64,000 bases of DNA. Source: Pseudomonas synxantha BG33R. Its GTDB lineage: Bacteria > Pseudomonadota > Gammaproteobacteria > Pseudomonadales > Pseudomonadaceae. The translations under genes and the position numbers were made by a program. The first letter of the stretch is position 1. Each line of letters starts with the position of its first letter. The notes below the pieces were generated by a model. The model ran no database searches, was not told the DNA's origin, and saw nothing but the letters and a program-made list of their open reading frames with translations. This document shows positions 27,759-37,179 of this stretch, one piece after another. Location: NCBI RefSeq assembly GCF_000263715.2, contig NZ_CM001514.1, positions 4,467,674 to 4,531,673 on the forward strand, read 5' to 3'.

Positions 27759-28817
27759 ATGAGCAAGCAACCCTCCCTGAGCTACAAGGACGCCGGTGTA
27801 GACATCGACGCCGGTGAAGCATTGGTCGAACGCATCAAGAGCGTCGCCAAGCGCACTGCGCGCCCTGAAGTCATGGGCGGCCTGGGCGGTTTTGGCGCCC
27901 TCTGCGAAATCCCGGCCGGCTACAAGCAGCCTGTACTGGTGTCCGGCACCGACGGCGTAGGCACCAAGCTGCGCCTGGCCCTGAACCTGAACAAGCACGA
28001 CAGCATCGGCATCGACCTGGTTGCCATGTGCGTCAACGACCTGGTGGTGTGCGGCGCCGAGCCGTTGTTCTTCCTCGACTACTACGCCACCGGCAAGCTC
28101 AATGTCGAAACCGCAACCCAGGTGGTCACCGGCATCGGCGCCGGCTGCGAACTGTCGGGGTGCTCGCTGGTCGGCGGCGAAACCGCTGAAATGCCAGGCA
28201 TGTACGAAGGCGAAGACTACGACCTGGCCGGTTTCTGCGTCGGCGTCGTGGAAAAGGCCGAGATCATCGACGGCTCCAAAGTGGCTGCCGGCGACGCCCT
28301 GCTCGCCCTGCCATCGTCCGGCCCGCACTCCAACGGTTACTCGCTGATCCGCAAGATCATCGAAGTGTCCGGCGCCGACATCGAGAACATCCAGCTCGAC
28401 GGCAAGCCTCTGACCGACCTGCTGATGGCCCCGACCCGCATTTACGTCAAGCCACTGCTCAAGCTGATCAAGGACACCGGTGCCGTCAAGGCCATGGCCC
28501 ACATCACTGGCGGCGGCCTGCTGGACAACATCCCGCGCGTCCTGCCAAAAGGCGCCCAGGCGATTGTCGACGTGGCCAGCTGGCAGCGCCCGGCAGTCTT
28601 CGATTGGCTGCAAGAGAAAGGCAACGTCAACGAAACCGAGATGCACCGCGTGCTGAACTGCGGTGTGGGCATGGTCATCTGCGTGGCGCAAGAGCACGTT
28701 GAAACCGCGCTGAACGTATTGCGTGAAGCCGGCGAGCAACCTTGGGTCATCGGCCAGATCGCCACTGCTCCGGAAGGCGCAGCCCAGGTTGAACTGAAGA
28801 ACCTTAAGGCGCACTGA
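27759..28817 (+). CDS. purM: Phosphoribosylformylglycinamidine cyclo-ligase
   Basis: 352 residues, the standard PurM length. Motifs include '[20 protein letters not shown]' at the N-terminus, '[18 protein letters not shown]', '[12 protein letters not shown]', '[13 protein letters not shown]', '[18 protein letters not shown]' and '[18 protein letters not shown]'. It closes the imidazole ring to make AIR in de novo purine synthesis. It overlaps purN by one base (TGATG). Confidence 0.98.
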   Translation: MSKQPSLSYKDAGVDIDAGEALVERIKSVAKRTARPEVMGGLGGFGALCEIPAGYKQPVLVSGTDGVGTKLRLALNLNKHDSIGIDLVAMCVNDLVVCGAEPLFFLDYYATGKLNVETATQVVTGIGAGCELSGCSLVGGETAEMPGMYEGEDYDLAGFCVGVVEKAEIIDGSKVAAGDALLALPSSGPHSNGYSLIRKIIEVSGADIENIQLDGKPLTDLLMAPTRIYVKPLLKLIKDTGAVKAMAHITGGGLLDNIPRVLPKGAQAIVDVASWQRPAVFDWLQEKGNVNETEMHRVLNCGVGMVICVAQEHVETALNVLREAGEQPWVIGQIATAPEGAAQVELKNLKAH

Positions 28818-29467
28818 TGCCTGCAACCTGTGATGTCGTGGTGCTGCTCTCCGGCACCGGCAGTAACTTGCAGGCCCTGATCGATAGCACGCGCAGCGGC
28901 GACAGCCCGGTGCGCATCGCTGCGGTGATTTCCAACCGCAGCGACGCCTACGGCCTGCAACGCGCCAGGGACGCGGGTATCGACACCCGCTCGCTGGATC
29001 ACAAGGCGTTCGACGGCCGCGAGGCCTTCGACCGCGCCCTGGTCGAACTGATCGACGCCTTCAATCCCAAGCTCGTCGTGCTTGCTGGCTTCATGCGCAT
29101 CCTCAGTGCTGATTTCGTGCGGCACTACGAAGGGCGCCTGCTCAATATCCACCCTTCCCTGCTGCCCAAGTACAAAGGCATGCACACCCATCAGCGCGCC
29201 CTCGACGCCGGCGACAGCGAGCATGGCTGCAGCGTGCACTTTGTCACCGAGGAACTCGATGGCGGGCCTCTGGTCGTACAGGCAGTGGTTCCGGTAGAGT
29301 CAGGCGACTCGGCGCAGACGCTTGCGCAACGGGTTCATACCCAGGAACACAGGATTTACCCGCTGGCTGTTCGCTGGTTTGCCGAGGGACGGTTGATTCT
29401 TGGTGACCAGGGTGCATTATTGGACGGTCAGTTACTCGCGGCCAGCGGCCACTTGATTCGAACCTAG
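28817..29467 (+). CDS. purN: Phosphoribosylglycinamide formyltransferase
   Basis: 216 residues. 'VVLLSGTGSNLQALID' is the phosphate-binding loop. The catalytic residues are in place: Asn110 and His112 in 'LLNIHPSLLPKYKG', and Asp148 in 'TEELDGGPLVVQ'. It transfers the formyl group from 10-formyl-tetrahydrofolate to GAR. It is directly coupled to purM and is followed 8 bases later by the DUF3108 gene. Confidence 0.98.
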   Translation: MPATCDVVVLLSGTGSNLQALIDSTRSGDSPVRIAAVISNRSDAYGLQRARDAGIDTRSLDHKAFDGREAFDRALVELIDAFNPKLVVLAGFMRILSADFVRHYEGRLLNIHPSLLPKYKGMHTHQRALDAGDSEHGCSVHFVTEELDGGPLVVQAVVPVESGDSAQTLAQRVHTQEHRIYPLAVRWFAEGRLILGDQGALLDGQLLAASGHLIRT

Positions 29468-29475
29468 GAGATTTT

Positions 29476-30189
29476 ATGCGTCGCGCCCTGCTCTTCGCTT
29501 TTGCGCTGTTCGCTTTGCCTGCCGTACAAGCGGCAGACCTTCACCCTTTCTCCGTCAGCTACACCGCCGACTGGAAGCAACTGCCCATGAGTGGTTCGGC
29601 TGAACGCAGCCTGACCAAAAACGGCGACGGCACCTGGACCTTGAACTTCAAGGCCTCGATGATGATTGCCAGCCTGACCGAAACCAGCGTGATCCTCTTC
29701 GATAAGGACACCCTGCAACCCAAGAGCTACAGCTTCGAGCGCGGCGGTTTGGGAAAGGCCAAGAAAATCAACCTGGATTTCGACCAGGCGAACAAGAAAA
29801 TCACCGGCTTTGAAAACAAGGATCCGGTCAACGTCACCCTCGAAAGCGGCATGCTCGACAAGTCCACGTATCAGCTCGCCCTTCAGCGCGACGTGGCTGC
29901 CGGCAAGAAGAGCATGAGCTACCGAGTGGCCGAAGGCACTGATGTCGATACCTATGACTTCCGTGTGATTGGCCCGGAAAAGGTTCAGACCAAGGTAGGC
30001 TCCATTGACGCGATCAAAGTTGAACGCGTACGTGATCCCTCCCAGAGCAAACGCATCACGCAGATGTGGTTTGCCAAGAACCAGGGCGGCATTCTGGTTG
30101 CCCTGCGCCAGGTTGAGACCGATGGCAAGGAATACAACATCATGCTGCAGGATGGCACCGTTGATGGCCAGGCCGTCAAGGGCAGCTGA
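29476..30189 (+). CDS. DUF3108 domain protein, exported
   Basis: 237 residues. A signal peptide (MRRALLFAFALFALPAVQA) precedes the mature start ADLHPFSVSYTADW. The body fits DUF3108: 'LPMSGSAERSLTKNGDGTWT', 'VILFDKDTLQPKSYSFERGG' and 'IDAIKVERVRDPSQSKRITQ' with 'MWFAKNQGGILVALRQVE' near the end. It is probably periplasmic with a beta-rich fold; the role is unknown. GGAG precedes ATG 29476, and it is likely the last gene of the purMN transcript. Confidence 0.9.
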   Translation: MRRALLFAFALFALPAVQAADLHPFSVSYTADWKQLPMSGSAERSLTKNGDGTWTLNFKASMMIASLTETSVILFDKDTLQPKSYSFERGGLGKAKKINLDFDQANKKITGFENKDPVNVTLESGMLDKSTYQLALQRDVAAGKKSMSYRVAEGTDVDTYDFRVIGPEKVQTKVGSIDAIKVERVRDPSQSKRITQMWFAKNQGGILVALRQVETDGKEYNIMLQDGTVDGQAVKGS

Positions 30190-30204
30190 TTGCAGATGTG
30201 CTGG

Positions 30205-30238
30205 AAAAGAGCCTCGCTGAATGCGGGGCTTTTTTTTG
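30205..30238 (+). terminator. Rho-independent terminator after purM-purN-DUF3108
   Basis: The stem GCCTCGC / GCGGGGC with a TGAAT loop is followed by eight T. Confidence 0.92.
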
Positions 30239-30254
30239 CCTGGAAATTTTACTG

Positions 30255-30281
30255 TGAAGCTTGCTCCCGATAGCGGTGGTA
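30255..30281. repeat. Half-REP remnant
   Basis: GAAGCTTGCTCCCGATAGCG matches the right-hand half of the REP at 32212-32240 but lacks the GTGGGAGG left half, so it looks like a decayed copy. Confidence 0.6.
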
Positions 30282-30421
30282 GGGCCGACAAAGGTCTTAT
30301 TGCTAGAAGCAAACATGAAACTTTTGTCATAAAACTCATGCCCCTGCGACCGAATGCCACGGGTTTAGCGGCCTGCGCGATTGTTGCGTTTCCTGCAATG
30401 AATTGTTGCGCGCAAAACCCA

Positions 30422-30450
30422 TTTACTTAGCAAGCTAACAAATTATATAA
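30422..30450 (+). promoter_or_regulatory. Promoter of the 62-residue gene with an exact SlyA-type operator
   Basis: A -35-like TTTACT (30422-30427) and -10-like TATATA (30444-30449) are 16 bases apart. Between them lies TTAGCAAGCTAA (30427-30438), identical to the SlyA-family consensus I remember from Salmonella. Binding there would block RNA polymerase. Confidence 0.55.
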
Positions 30451-30501
30451 CAAAGGCCTGCGACGACTTGCCGCAGATCAACCAGAGATTGGAGCAAGCA
30501 G

Positions 30502-30690
30502 ATGACTGTAAAAGTAACTGAACGCGACGATGAGCATATGTCCCATGAAGCAGTAGGCCACGGGATTCACATCTGGGATGTCCATCAGCAAGACGTATTG
30601 GTCGGTATGTTCCACAACGAGAGCGACGCCCACAATTATAAAAACGAGCTCGAGACTCTCGAACTGCAACGCCAGGCAAAAAGCTCCTGA
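30502..30690 (+). CDS. Conserved small acidic protein of unknown function, 62 residues
   Basis: The product is MTVKVTERDDEHMSHEAVGH followed by 'GIHIWDVHQQDVLVGMFHNE' and a helical, charged C-terminus ('YKNELETLELQRQAKSS'). It is soluble, with several His and acidic residues. GGAG is 7 bases before ATG 30502. It has its own promoter-like sequence with a SlyA-type operator and its own terminator, so it is a single-gene unit probably expressed under a specific condition. I do not know its function. Confidence 0.8.
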   Translation: MTVKVTERDDEHMSHEAVGHGIHIWDVHQQDVLVGMFHNESDAHNYKNELETLELQRQAKSS

Positions 30691-30744
30691 AACACTGAAA
30701 TCATGTGGACGCCCGGCCCACGCAGCCGGGCCGTCTACACACAA

Positions 30745-30776
30745 AAACCCCGCCTTTGAGCGGGGTTTGTTGTTTC
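30745..30776. terminator. Bidirectional terminator between small gene and DUF2058 gene
   Basis: AAACCCCGC / GCGGGGTTT stem with a CTTTGA loop, flanked by A- and T-rich runs between converging genes. Confidence 0.92.
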
Positions 30777-30783
30777 TACAGCC

Positions 30784-31329
30784 TTACCACATCAGATCAT
30801 CCGGGATCTGGTACGCGGCGTACGGATCATCCTCATCCGGCACCTGGCTTTCGGTGAGGATGTTCATCTGCACGATACGTTCCGGCGCCCGCTCCTGGAT
30901 CTTCAGCGCCGCTTCACGCGGGATCACCTCATAGCCGCCACCGTGGTGCACGATCGCCAAGGAGCCGTTGCTCAGCTTGTTGCGCATCAAGGTGTTGACC
31001 GACAGGCGCTTGACCTTCTTGTCATCGACAAAGTTGTAGTAGTCCTCGGTGGTCAACTTGGGCAAGCGCGAGGTTTCGATCAACTGCTTGACCTGGGCAG
31101 TACGCGCCTTGGCCTCGGCTTTTTCCTGCTGCTGGCGGTTGAGCTCCTGGTCACGCTTGACCTTCTCGGCGTGTGCCTCAGCGGCCAGGCGTGCCTGGGT
31201 ATCATCGACTTCGGCCTGGCCCTTGTGGACCAGACGCTGCTGCTTCTGCTTCTCTTTGCCGACCTGCTTGGCCTGCTTTTGGTTGACCAGACCTGCTTTG
31301 AGCAACTGGTCGCGAAGGGAAAGGCTCAT
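30784..31329 (-). CDS. DUF2058 domain protein (YaiL type)
   Basis: 181 residues. It starts MSLSLRDQLLKAGLVNQKQA, then has a long basic/acidic coiled region (about 15-95) with many Lys, Gln and Glu. A compact C-terminal domain follows: 'YNFVDDKKVKRLSVNTLMRN', 'GSLAIVHHGGGYEVIPREAA' and 'RAPERIVQMN'. The family is conserved in gammaproteobacteria and may bind nucleic acid; its function is not established. It follows mazG by 25 bases, so it probably shares that transcript. Confidence 0.9.
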   Translation of the reverse strand: MSLSLRDQLLKAGLVNQKQAKQVGKEKQKQQRLVHKGQAEVDDTQARLAAEAHAEKVKRDQELNRQQQEKAEAKARTAQVKQLIETSRLPKLTTEDYYNFVDDKKVKRLSVNTLMRNKLSNGSLAIVHHGGGYEVIPREAALKIQERAPERIVQMNILTESQVPDEDDPYAAYQIPDDLMW

Positions 31330-31354
31330 GGTGCTTACTCACTTAGGCAGCTGC

Positions 31355-32188
31355 TCAACCGCAGCTGGACACATTCTTTTCCTGGCGTTTGGCTTCGCCC
31401 CACAGGGCGTCCAACTCTTCGAGGGTGCAATCTTCTATGGGTTGGTGCGTATCGCGCAATGCCTGTTCGATAAATCGGAAACGTCGTTCGAACTTGGCAT
31501 TGGCATCGCGCAGTGCGGTTTCCGGGTCAACCTTGAGGTGACGGGCCAGGTTGACGGCGGCAAACAGCAGGTCACCGACTTCATCGGCAATGGCCTGCGG
31601 ATCGTTATCGGCCATGGCTTCGAGCACTTCATCCAACTCTTCACGCACGTTGTCCACCACCGGCAAGGCGGCTGGCCAGTCGAAACCGACCTGGCTGGCG
31701 CGCTTTTGCAATTTGGCCGCACGGGACAGTGAAGGCAAGGCCGTTGGCACATCATCCAGAAGGGAAAGTTGCTCAGGTGCGTCGGATTTTTCCGCACGCT
31801 CCTCGGCCTTGATCTGCTCCCAGCGCTCCTTGACCTGTTCTTCGCTCAATTGCGGAATATCCAGCGGTGCATACAGATCGCCAGTGGGAAACACATGGGG
31901 ATGGCGTCGAATCAGCTTGCGCGTGATGCTGTCGATCACCCCGGCAAATTCGAAGCGCCCTTCTTCTCGGGCCAACTGGCTGTAATACACCACCTGGAAT
32001 AACAGGTCGCCCAACTCGCCTTGCAGGTGATCGAAATCGCCACGCTCGATGGCGTCGGCCACTTCGTAGGCTTCTTCGAGGGTATGCGGGACGATTGTTG
32101 CGTAGGTTTGCTTGATGTCCCACGGGCAGCCGTATTGCGGGTCGCGCAGGCGGTTCATCAGGTGCAGCAGGTCATCTAGTGAATACAT
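31355..32188 (-). CDS. mazG: Nucleoside triphosphate pyrophosphohydrolase MazG
   Basis: 277 residues with two MazG all-alpha domains: the N-terminal one has 'CPWDIKQTYATIVPHTLEEA' and 'LQGELGDLLFQVVYYSQLAR', the C-terminal one has 'VREELDEVLEAMADNDPQAI' and 'EVGDLLFAAVNLARHLKVDP' with the metal-binding Glu/Asp residues. It degrades (d)NTPs and may lower ppGpp, which fits its place just after relA. ATG 32188 has GGAAAGAG upstream; the longer frame runs through a REP and is rejected. Confidence 0.96.
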   Translation of the reverse strand: MYSLDDLLHLMNRLRDPQYGCPWDIKQTYATIVPHTLEEAYEVADAIERGDFDHLQGELGDLLFQVVYYSQLAREEGRFEFAGVIDSITRKLIRRHPHVFPTGDLYAPLDIPQLSEEQVKERWEQIKAEERAEKSDAPEQLSLLDDVPTALPSLSRAAKLQKRASQVGFDWPAALPVVDNVREELDEVLEAMADNDPQAIADEVGDLLFAAVNLARHLKVDPETALRDANAKFERRFRFIEQALRDTHQPIEDCTLEELDALWGEAKRQEKNVSSCG

Positions 32189-32211
32189 CAATCTCTTTCC
32201 ACTGAAGATCC

Positions 32212-32306
32212 AATGTGGGAGGGGGCTTGCTCCCGATAGCGGTGTTTCAGTCACCAGATGTATCAACTGATAGGCAGCTATCGGGAGCAAGCCCCCTCCC
32301 ACACTT
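32212..32306. repeat. REPIN: two inverted REPs between relA and mazG
   Basis: A left REP (32212-32240, AATGTGGGAGGGGGCTTGCT...) and an inverted right REP (32277-32306) flank about 36 unrelated bases. This is the paired REPIN arrangement. It could form a long hairpin that attenuates or stabilises the relA-mazG transcript. Confidence 0.93.
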
Positions 32307-32328
32307 TAAACGGCGTTCACCCAGTTAC

Positions 32329-34572
32329 TCATGGGGTACGGTTACGCCGCGTCTCGATGATGTTCGGCAACTGGGAAATCCTCCCAAGCAACCGCCCCAG
32401 CGCATCCAGGCCCGGAATCTCGATGGTCAGGGACATCAACGCCGTGTTGTCCTCTTTGTTCGAGCGGGTGTTGACCGCCAGCACGTTGATCCGCTCGTTG
32501 AGCAGCACTTGCGAGACGTCACGCAGCAAGCCGGAACGATCGTAGGCACGGATGATGATGTCCACCGGGTAAGTGAGCACCGGCACCGGCCCCCAACTGA
32601 CCTGGATAATCCGCTCCGGCTCGCGCCCGCCCAGCTGCAGCACCGAGGCGCAGTCCTGGCGGTGAATGCTCACGCCACGGCCCTGGGTGATATAGCCGAC
32701 GATGGCGTCGCCCGGCAACGGCTGGCAGCAGCCGGCCATTTGCGTCATCAGGTTGCCCACGCCCTGGATCTGGATATCGCCACGCTTGCCCGGTTTGTAG
32801 CCGGTGGCCTTGCGTGGGATCAGTTCCAGCTGTTCGTTGCCGCGCTCGGGCTCGACCAGTTGCTGGGCCAGGTTGACCAGTTGCGCCAGGCGCAGGTCAC
32901 CGGCACCGAGGGCGGCGAACATGTCTTCGGCGATCTTCATGTTGGCCTTTTCGGCCAGCTTGTCGAAGTCCACCTGAGGCAGGCCCAGGCGCGCCAGTTC
33001 GCGTTCGAGCAGGGTCTTGCCGGCGGCGACGTTCTGGTCGCGCGCTTGCAGTTTGAACCAGTGGACGATCTTCGCCCGCGCCCGCGAGGTGGTGATATAG
33101 CCCAGGTTCGGGTTCAGCCAGTCGCGGCTCGGCGTGCCGTGCTTGCTGGTGATGATCTCGACCTGTTCACCGGTTTGCAGGCTGTAGTTGAGCGGAACGA
33201 TGCGCCCGTTGATCTTGGCGCCCCGGCAGTTATGGCCGATTTCGGTGTGCACGCGGTAGGCAAAATCCAGCGGCGTGGCGCCCTTGGGCAAGTCAATGGC
33301 ATGGCCGTCAGGGGTGAAGATATAGACCCGGTCCGGCTCGATATCCACCCGCAGCTGTTCGGCCAGCCCGCCGATGTCGCCGAGTTCTTCGTGCCATTCC
33401 AGCACTTGGCGCAGCCAGGAGATTTTCTCTTCGTACTGGTTGGACCCGGCCTTGACGTCGGTGCCCTTGTAGCGCCAGTGCGCGCACACGCCCAGCTCGG
33501 CCTCTTCGTGCATCGCGTGGGTGCGGATCTGCACTTCCAGCACCTTGCCTTCAGGGCCGATCACCGCAGTGTGCAGCGAGCGGTAGCCGTTTTCCTTGGG
33601 GTTGGCGATGTAGTCGTCGAACTCCTTGGGGATGTGGCGCCACAGGGTGTGGACGATCCCCAGCGCGGTGTAACAGTCGCGCATTTCCGGCACCAGCACG
33701 CGCACCGCCCGCACGTCGTAGATCTGGCTGAAGGCAAGGCCCTTGCGCTGCATTTTGCGCCAGATGGAATAGATGTGCTTGGCGCGGCCGCTGATGTCGG
33801 CGTCTACGCCGGTTGCCTGCAGCTCGGAACGCAGTTGGCCCATCACGTCGCTGATAAAGCGCTCGCGATCCAGGCGCCGCTCGTGCAGCAACGTGGCGAT
33901 CTGTTTGTATTGGTCCGGCTCCAGGTAGCGAAAGGACAGGTCCTCCAGCTCCCACTTGATGTGGCCGATGCCCAGGCGGTGGGCCAGCGGCGCGTAGATG
34001 TCGAAGACTTCGCGGGCGACGCGGTTGCGCTTTTCGTCGTCGGCGGTCTTCACCGCACGGATCGCGCAGGTACGCTCGGCCAGCTTGATCAAGGCGACGC
34101 GCACGTCGTCGACCATCGCCACCAGCATCTTGCGCAGGTTTTCCACCTGGCCCTGGGTGCCCAGCACCATCGACTGGCGTGGGCTGAGGCTGGCACTGAT
34201 GGCCGCCATGCGCAGCACGCCGTCAATCAGTTTGGCCACCACCGAACCGAAACGCTGGCCAACCGTGGCCAACGGAATATGCCCTTCGCGCACGCCGCGA
34301 TACAGCACGGCGGCGATCAGCGAATCCTGGTCCAGCTTGAGATCGGCGAGGATCTCGGCGATTTCCAACCCGGTGCGAAAGCTTGAAGTGCCTTCGGCCC
34401 ACAGGTTCTTGGCCGCATTGTCTTGCTGCTCAGACTCACGAGCGAACTCGCAGGCTGCTTTCAAGGCTTCACGGTCCAGTGCCGGGTCGACACTGACGGC
34501 ATGATCCAGCCATGCCTCGAGATTGATACTGCCGTCGGTGTTGATCGGCTGGTGTGCTCTCACCTGTACCAT
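32329..34572 (-). CDS. relA: GTP pyrophosphokinase RelA, (p)ppGpp synthetase I
   Basis: 747 residues. The N-terminal HD-like domain is degenerate ('DSLIAAVLYRGVREGHIP' lacks the HD pair), typical of synthetase-only RelA. The synthetase domain shows 'YDVRAVRVLVPEMRDCYTAL', 'KEFDDYIANPKENGYRSLHT' with the ExDD-type motif, and 'VLEVQIRTHAMHEEAELGVC'. A TGS domain ('VYIFTPDGHAIDLPKGATPL') and a C-terminal ACT domain ('AYDRSGLLRDVSQVLLNERI') follow. It makes the stringent-response alarmone at stalled ribosomes. ATG 34572 has GGAAGG upstream. Confidence 0.97.
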   Translation of the reverse strand: MVQVRAHQPINTDGSINLEAWLDHAVSVDPALDREALKAACEFARESEQQDNAAKNLWAEGTSSFRTGLEIAEILADLKLDQDSLIAAVLYRGVREGHIPLATVGQRFGSVVAKLIDGVLRMAAISASLSPRQSMVLGTQGQVENLRKMLVAMVDDVRVALIKLAERTCAIRAVKTADDEKRNRVAREVFDIYAPLAHRLGIGHIKWELEDLSFRYLEPDQYKQIATLLHERRLDRERFISDVMGQLRSELQATGVDADISGRAKHIYSIWRKMQRKGLAFSQIYDVRAVRVLVPEMRDCYTALGIVHTLWRHIPKEFDDYIANPKENGYRSLHTAVIGPEGKVLEVQIRTHAMHEEAELGVCAHWRYKGTDVKAGSNQYEEKISWLRQVLEWHEELGDIGGLAEQLRVDIEPDRVYIFTPDGHAIDLPKGATPLDFAYRVHTEIGHNCRGAKINGRIVPLNYSLQTGEQVEIITSKHGTPSRDWLNPNLGYITTSRARAKIVHWFKLQARDQNVAAGKTLLERELARLGLPQVDFDKLAEKANMKIAEDMFAALGAGDLRLAQLVNLAQQLVEPERGNEQLELIPRKATGYKPGKRGDIQIQGVGNLMTQMAGCCQPLPGDAIVGYITQGRGVSIHRQDCASVLQLGGREPERIIQVSWGPVPVLTYPVDIIIRAYDRSGLLRDVSQVLLNERINVLAVNTRSNKEDNTALMSLTIEIPGLDALGRLLGRISQLPNIIETRRNRTP

Positions 34573-34693
34573 CTTGCTTACCTTCCCTACGACGCACCTT
34601 TGATGCGCCAAAATCATCGCCGACTTTTACTGCGAGCTCCGTAGCAGTACCAAGGCCTTGGAGAACGCAGGCCAGTCGGATTAAACGGGCATC

Positions 34694-36046
34694 CTAGCCC
34701 GCTTCAAATAACGCCATGGCCTCGACATGCGCAGTCTGCGGAAACATGTCGAGAATCCCGGCACGCTTTAGCCGGTAGCCTTGCTTGACCAACTCAACCG
34801 TGTCCCGCGCCAGCGTGGCTGGGTTACAGGACACATACACCAGGCGCTTGGCTCCAAGGGTGGCGAGCTTGCGCACAACCTCTTGGGCACCATCGCGGGG
34901 TGGGTCCAAGAGTACCGCAGAAAAGCCCTGTTTGGCCCATGGCGCGTCAGTCAAAGGTTGAGACAGGTCGGCCTGAAAGAACTGCACGTTAGGCAAATGG
35001 TTGCTCGCGGCATTGAGTGCCGCACGGTCCACCATGGTCTGCACACCCTCTACCGCCACCACTTCGCGCACCTGGCGCGCCAGCGGCAAGGCGAAGTTGC
35101 CAAGGCCGCAAAACAGGTCCAGCACCCGTTCGTCGGCTTGTGGCGCCAGCCACTCCAATGCCTGGGCAACCATCGCCTGATTGACCCCGGCGTTGACCTG
35201 CACAAAATCTCCCGGCCGGTAAGCCAGTTCCAGATTCCAGGCATCCAGGCGAAACCCCAGGGGTTGGTCGGGCTCGACAGGTTCCGGCTGACCCTCGCCA
35301 TGCAGCCATAATTGGGCTTCATGGAAGGTGCAGAATTCTTTCAGGATCAGCAGGTCTGCTTCGGACAGCGGTGCCATATGCCGCAGCAACACAGCGATGG
35401 ACGAACCACTGAACAGCTCCACATGCCCCAGCGCCTGCGGTTTGCTCAGGCGACGCAGCATATTCGGCAAGCGCTGCATGATCGGTTGCAAGGCTTGTAC
35501 CAGCACCGAGCAGTCGTCGATAGCGACGATGTCCTGACTGGCCACGGCGCGAAAACCCACTTCGAGTTTCTTCGCCTTGGCGTCCCAACGTACGGCCACA
35601 CGGGCGCGACGCCGGTAACCGAACTCCGGCCCGCTCAACGGCGGCGCCCACTCTTGCGGTTCGACACCTGCCACCCGCGACAGTTGTTCGGCGAGCATGC
35701 GCTGTTTCAGGGCAAGTTGCTGGTCATGGGGCAGATGCTGCACGCTGCAACCGCCGCAGCGGCCAACGTGGGCGCAGGGTGCCGGGCGCCGTAGCTCACT
35801 GGCCTTGAACACCCGCTCGGTGCGGGCCTCAACCACTTTGCCGTGGGCGCCCAACACCCGCGCTTCGACTTCTTCGCCGGCCAGCGCGCCATTCACAAAC
35901 CAGGTGCGGCCTTCAAAGAACACAATGCCACGGCCATCATTGGCCAGGCGTTCGATGGTCAGGCGCTGTTTCTTGCCCACCGGGATCTGCGGGGCCCGGC
36001 TGCCGCCTGTCGGCTGGAAGCGCAGGCCTCTCTCGTGCTTGGCCAT
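34694..36046 (-). CDS. rlmD: 23S rRNA (uracil-1939-C5)-methyltransferase RlmD
   Basis: 450 residues. An N-terminal TRAM domain (about 25-80) is followed by the 4Fe-4S cluster motif '[20 protein letters not shown]' plus an upstream Cys, and by a SAM-methyltransferase domain with '[16 protein letters not shown]' and the catalytic '[14 protein letters not shown]' Cys. It methylates U1939 of 23S rRNA. Its ATG overlaps the cysM stop by one base (TGATG on the minus strand). Confidence 0.96.
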   Translation of the reverse strand: MAKHERGLRFQPTGGSRAPQIPVGKKQRLTIERLANDGRGIVFFEGRTWFVNGALAGEEVEARVLGAHGKVVEARTERVFKASELRRPAPCAHVGRCGGCSVQHLPHDQQLALKQRMLAEQLSRVAGVEPQEWAPPLSGPEFGYRRRARVAVRWDAKAKKLEVGFRAVASQDIVAIDDCSVLVQALQPIMQRLPNMLRRLSKPQALGHVELFSGSSIAVLLRHMAPLSEADLLILKEFCTFHEAQLWLHGEGQPEPVEPDQPLGFRLDAWNLELAYRPGDFVQVNAGVNQAMVAQALEWLAPQADERVLDLFCGLGNFALPLARQVREVVAVEGVQTMVDRAALNAASNHLPNVQFFQADLSQPLTDAPWAKQGFSAVLLDPPRDGAQEVVRKLATLGAKRLVYVSCNPATLARDTVELVKQGYRLKRAGILDMFPQTAHVEAMALFEAG

Positions 36047-36948
36047 CAGTTGGGTTCGTCGAAGATGCCGGTCGACAGGTAGCGGTCGCCTCGGTCACAG
36101 ATGATCGCGACGATCACCGCGTTTTCCACTTCTTTGGACAAGCGCAACATACCGGCCACGGCGCCGCCGGAGGACACGCCGCAGAAGATGCCTTCTTCAC
36201 GGGCCAGACGGCGCGTAGTGTCTTCGGCTTCGCGCTGGGCCATGTCGATGATGCGGTCTACGCGCGTCGCGTTGTAGATCTTCGGCAAGTACTCTTCGGG
36301 CCAGCGGCGGATACCGGGGATGGCCGCGCCTTCCATCGGTTGCAGACCGACGATCTGGATCGCCGGGTTCTGCTCCTTCAGGTAGCGCGAGTTGCCCATG
36401 ATGGTGCCGGTGGTGCCCATGGAGCTGACGAAATGGGTAATGGTGCCCTGGGTCTGGCGCCAGATTTCCGGGCCGGTGCTGGTGTAGTGCGCTTCGGGAT
36501 TGTCACCGTTGGCGAACTGGTCCAGCACCACGCCACGGCCTTCGGCGGCCATACGCTCGGCGAGGTCACGGGCGCCTTCCATGCCTTCTTCCTGGCTCAC
36601 CAGAATAAGCTGGGCACCGTAAGCGGTCATCGCCGCCTTGCGCTCGGCACTGCCGTTGTCGGGCATGATCAACACCATCTTGTAGCCCTTGATCGCCGCG
36701 GCCATGGCCAGGGCGATGCCGGTGTTACCCGAGGTGGCTTCGATCAGGGTGTCGCCTGGCTTGATCTGCCCGCGCAACTCGGCGCGGGCGATCATCGACA
36801 GCGCCGGGCGGTCCTTGACCGAGCCGGCCGGGTTGTTGCCTTCGAGTTTGAGCAACAGGGTATTGCTGGTTTCACCCGCCATGCGTTGCAAGCGGACCAG
36901 GGGCGTGTTGCCGACGCAATCGGCGATTGTTGGGTACTGCAAGGTCAT
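36046..36948 (-). CDS. cysM: Cysteine synthase B (O-acetylserine sulfhydrylase)
   Basis: 300 residues. The PLP lysine is in '[16 protein letters not shown]', with '[20 protein letters not shown]' as the substrate loop and '[10 protein letters not shown]' as the phosphate-binding loop. It makes cysteine from O-acetylserine and sulfide or thiosulfate. ATG 36948 ([20 protein letters not shown]) is the family start; the frame upstream is not conserved-looking. The order cysM-rlmD-relA-mazG is the known Pseudomonas arrangement. Confidence 0.96.
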   Translation of the reverse strand: MTLQYPTIADCVGNTPLVRLQRMAGETSNTLLLKLEGNNPAGSVKDRPALSMIARAELRGQIKPGDTLIEATSGNTGIALAMAAAIKGYKMVLIMPDNGSAERKAAMTAYGAQLILVSQEEGMEGARDLAERMAAEGRGVVLDQFANGDNPEAHYTSTGPEIWRQTQGTITHFVSSMGTTGTIMGNSRYLKEQNPAIQIVGLQPMEGAAIPGIRRWPEEYLPKIYNATRVDRIIDMAQREAEDTTRRLAREEGIFCGVSSGGAVAGMLRLSKEVENAVIVAIICDRGDRYLSTGIFDEPN

Positions 36949-37073
36949 GGCGTATTCGCAATCCAGACTGCGGGGGCGGACATCATACCGGGAAAGGCCG
37001 GCGGGCCATATCACGCAAAGTGTGGTGCTTATGGCTTATAGGAATAAGCTAATAAAGTGGCGCCGGTTGGGAC

Positions 37074-37161
37074 GCCATCGGGAGCAAGCCCCCTCCCACA
37101 GTTGATCGCGTTCCAACATGAGAATACGGTCGACTGTGGGAGGGGGCTTGCTCCCGATGGC
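37074..37161. repeat. REPIN between the DTW-domain gene and cysM
   Basis: A left REP (37074-37102) and its inverted partner (37133-37161) enclose 30 bases. Both have the GGGAGGGGGCTTGCTCCC-type core. It occupies the gap between two minus-strand genes. Confidence 0.93.
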
Positions 37162-37179
37162 CGCACCTCGATAAACCTG

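Noticed and set aside
32215..34386. A 723-codon plus-strand open frame opposite relA
   Set aside because: It is antisense to a clear RelA coding sequence, starts within a REP, and its composition (many His, Gln, Gly, Leu) is that of a shadow frame. Similar shadows lie opposite the sensor kinase (1598-2743), the ABC exporter (58456-60219), the DUF2066 gene (26381-27460), the 46116-47348 stretch and the porin (62692-63891).
32212..37161. Repeated GGGAGGGGGCTTGCTCCC sequences as a possible CRISPR array
   Set aside because: The copies are palindromic REPs in alternating orientation, kilobases apart, without regular spacers or cas genes.
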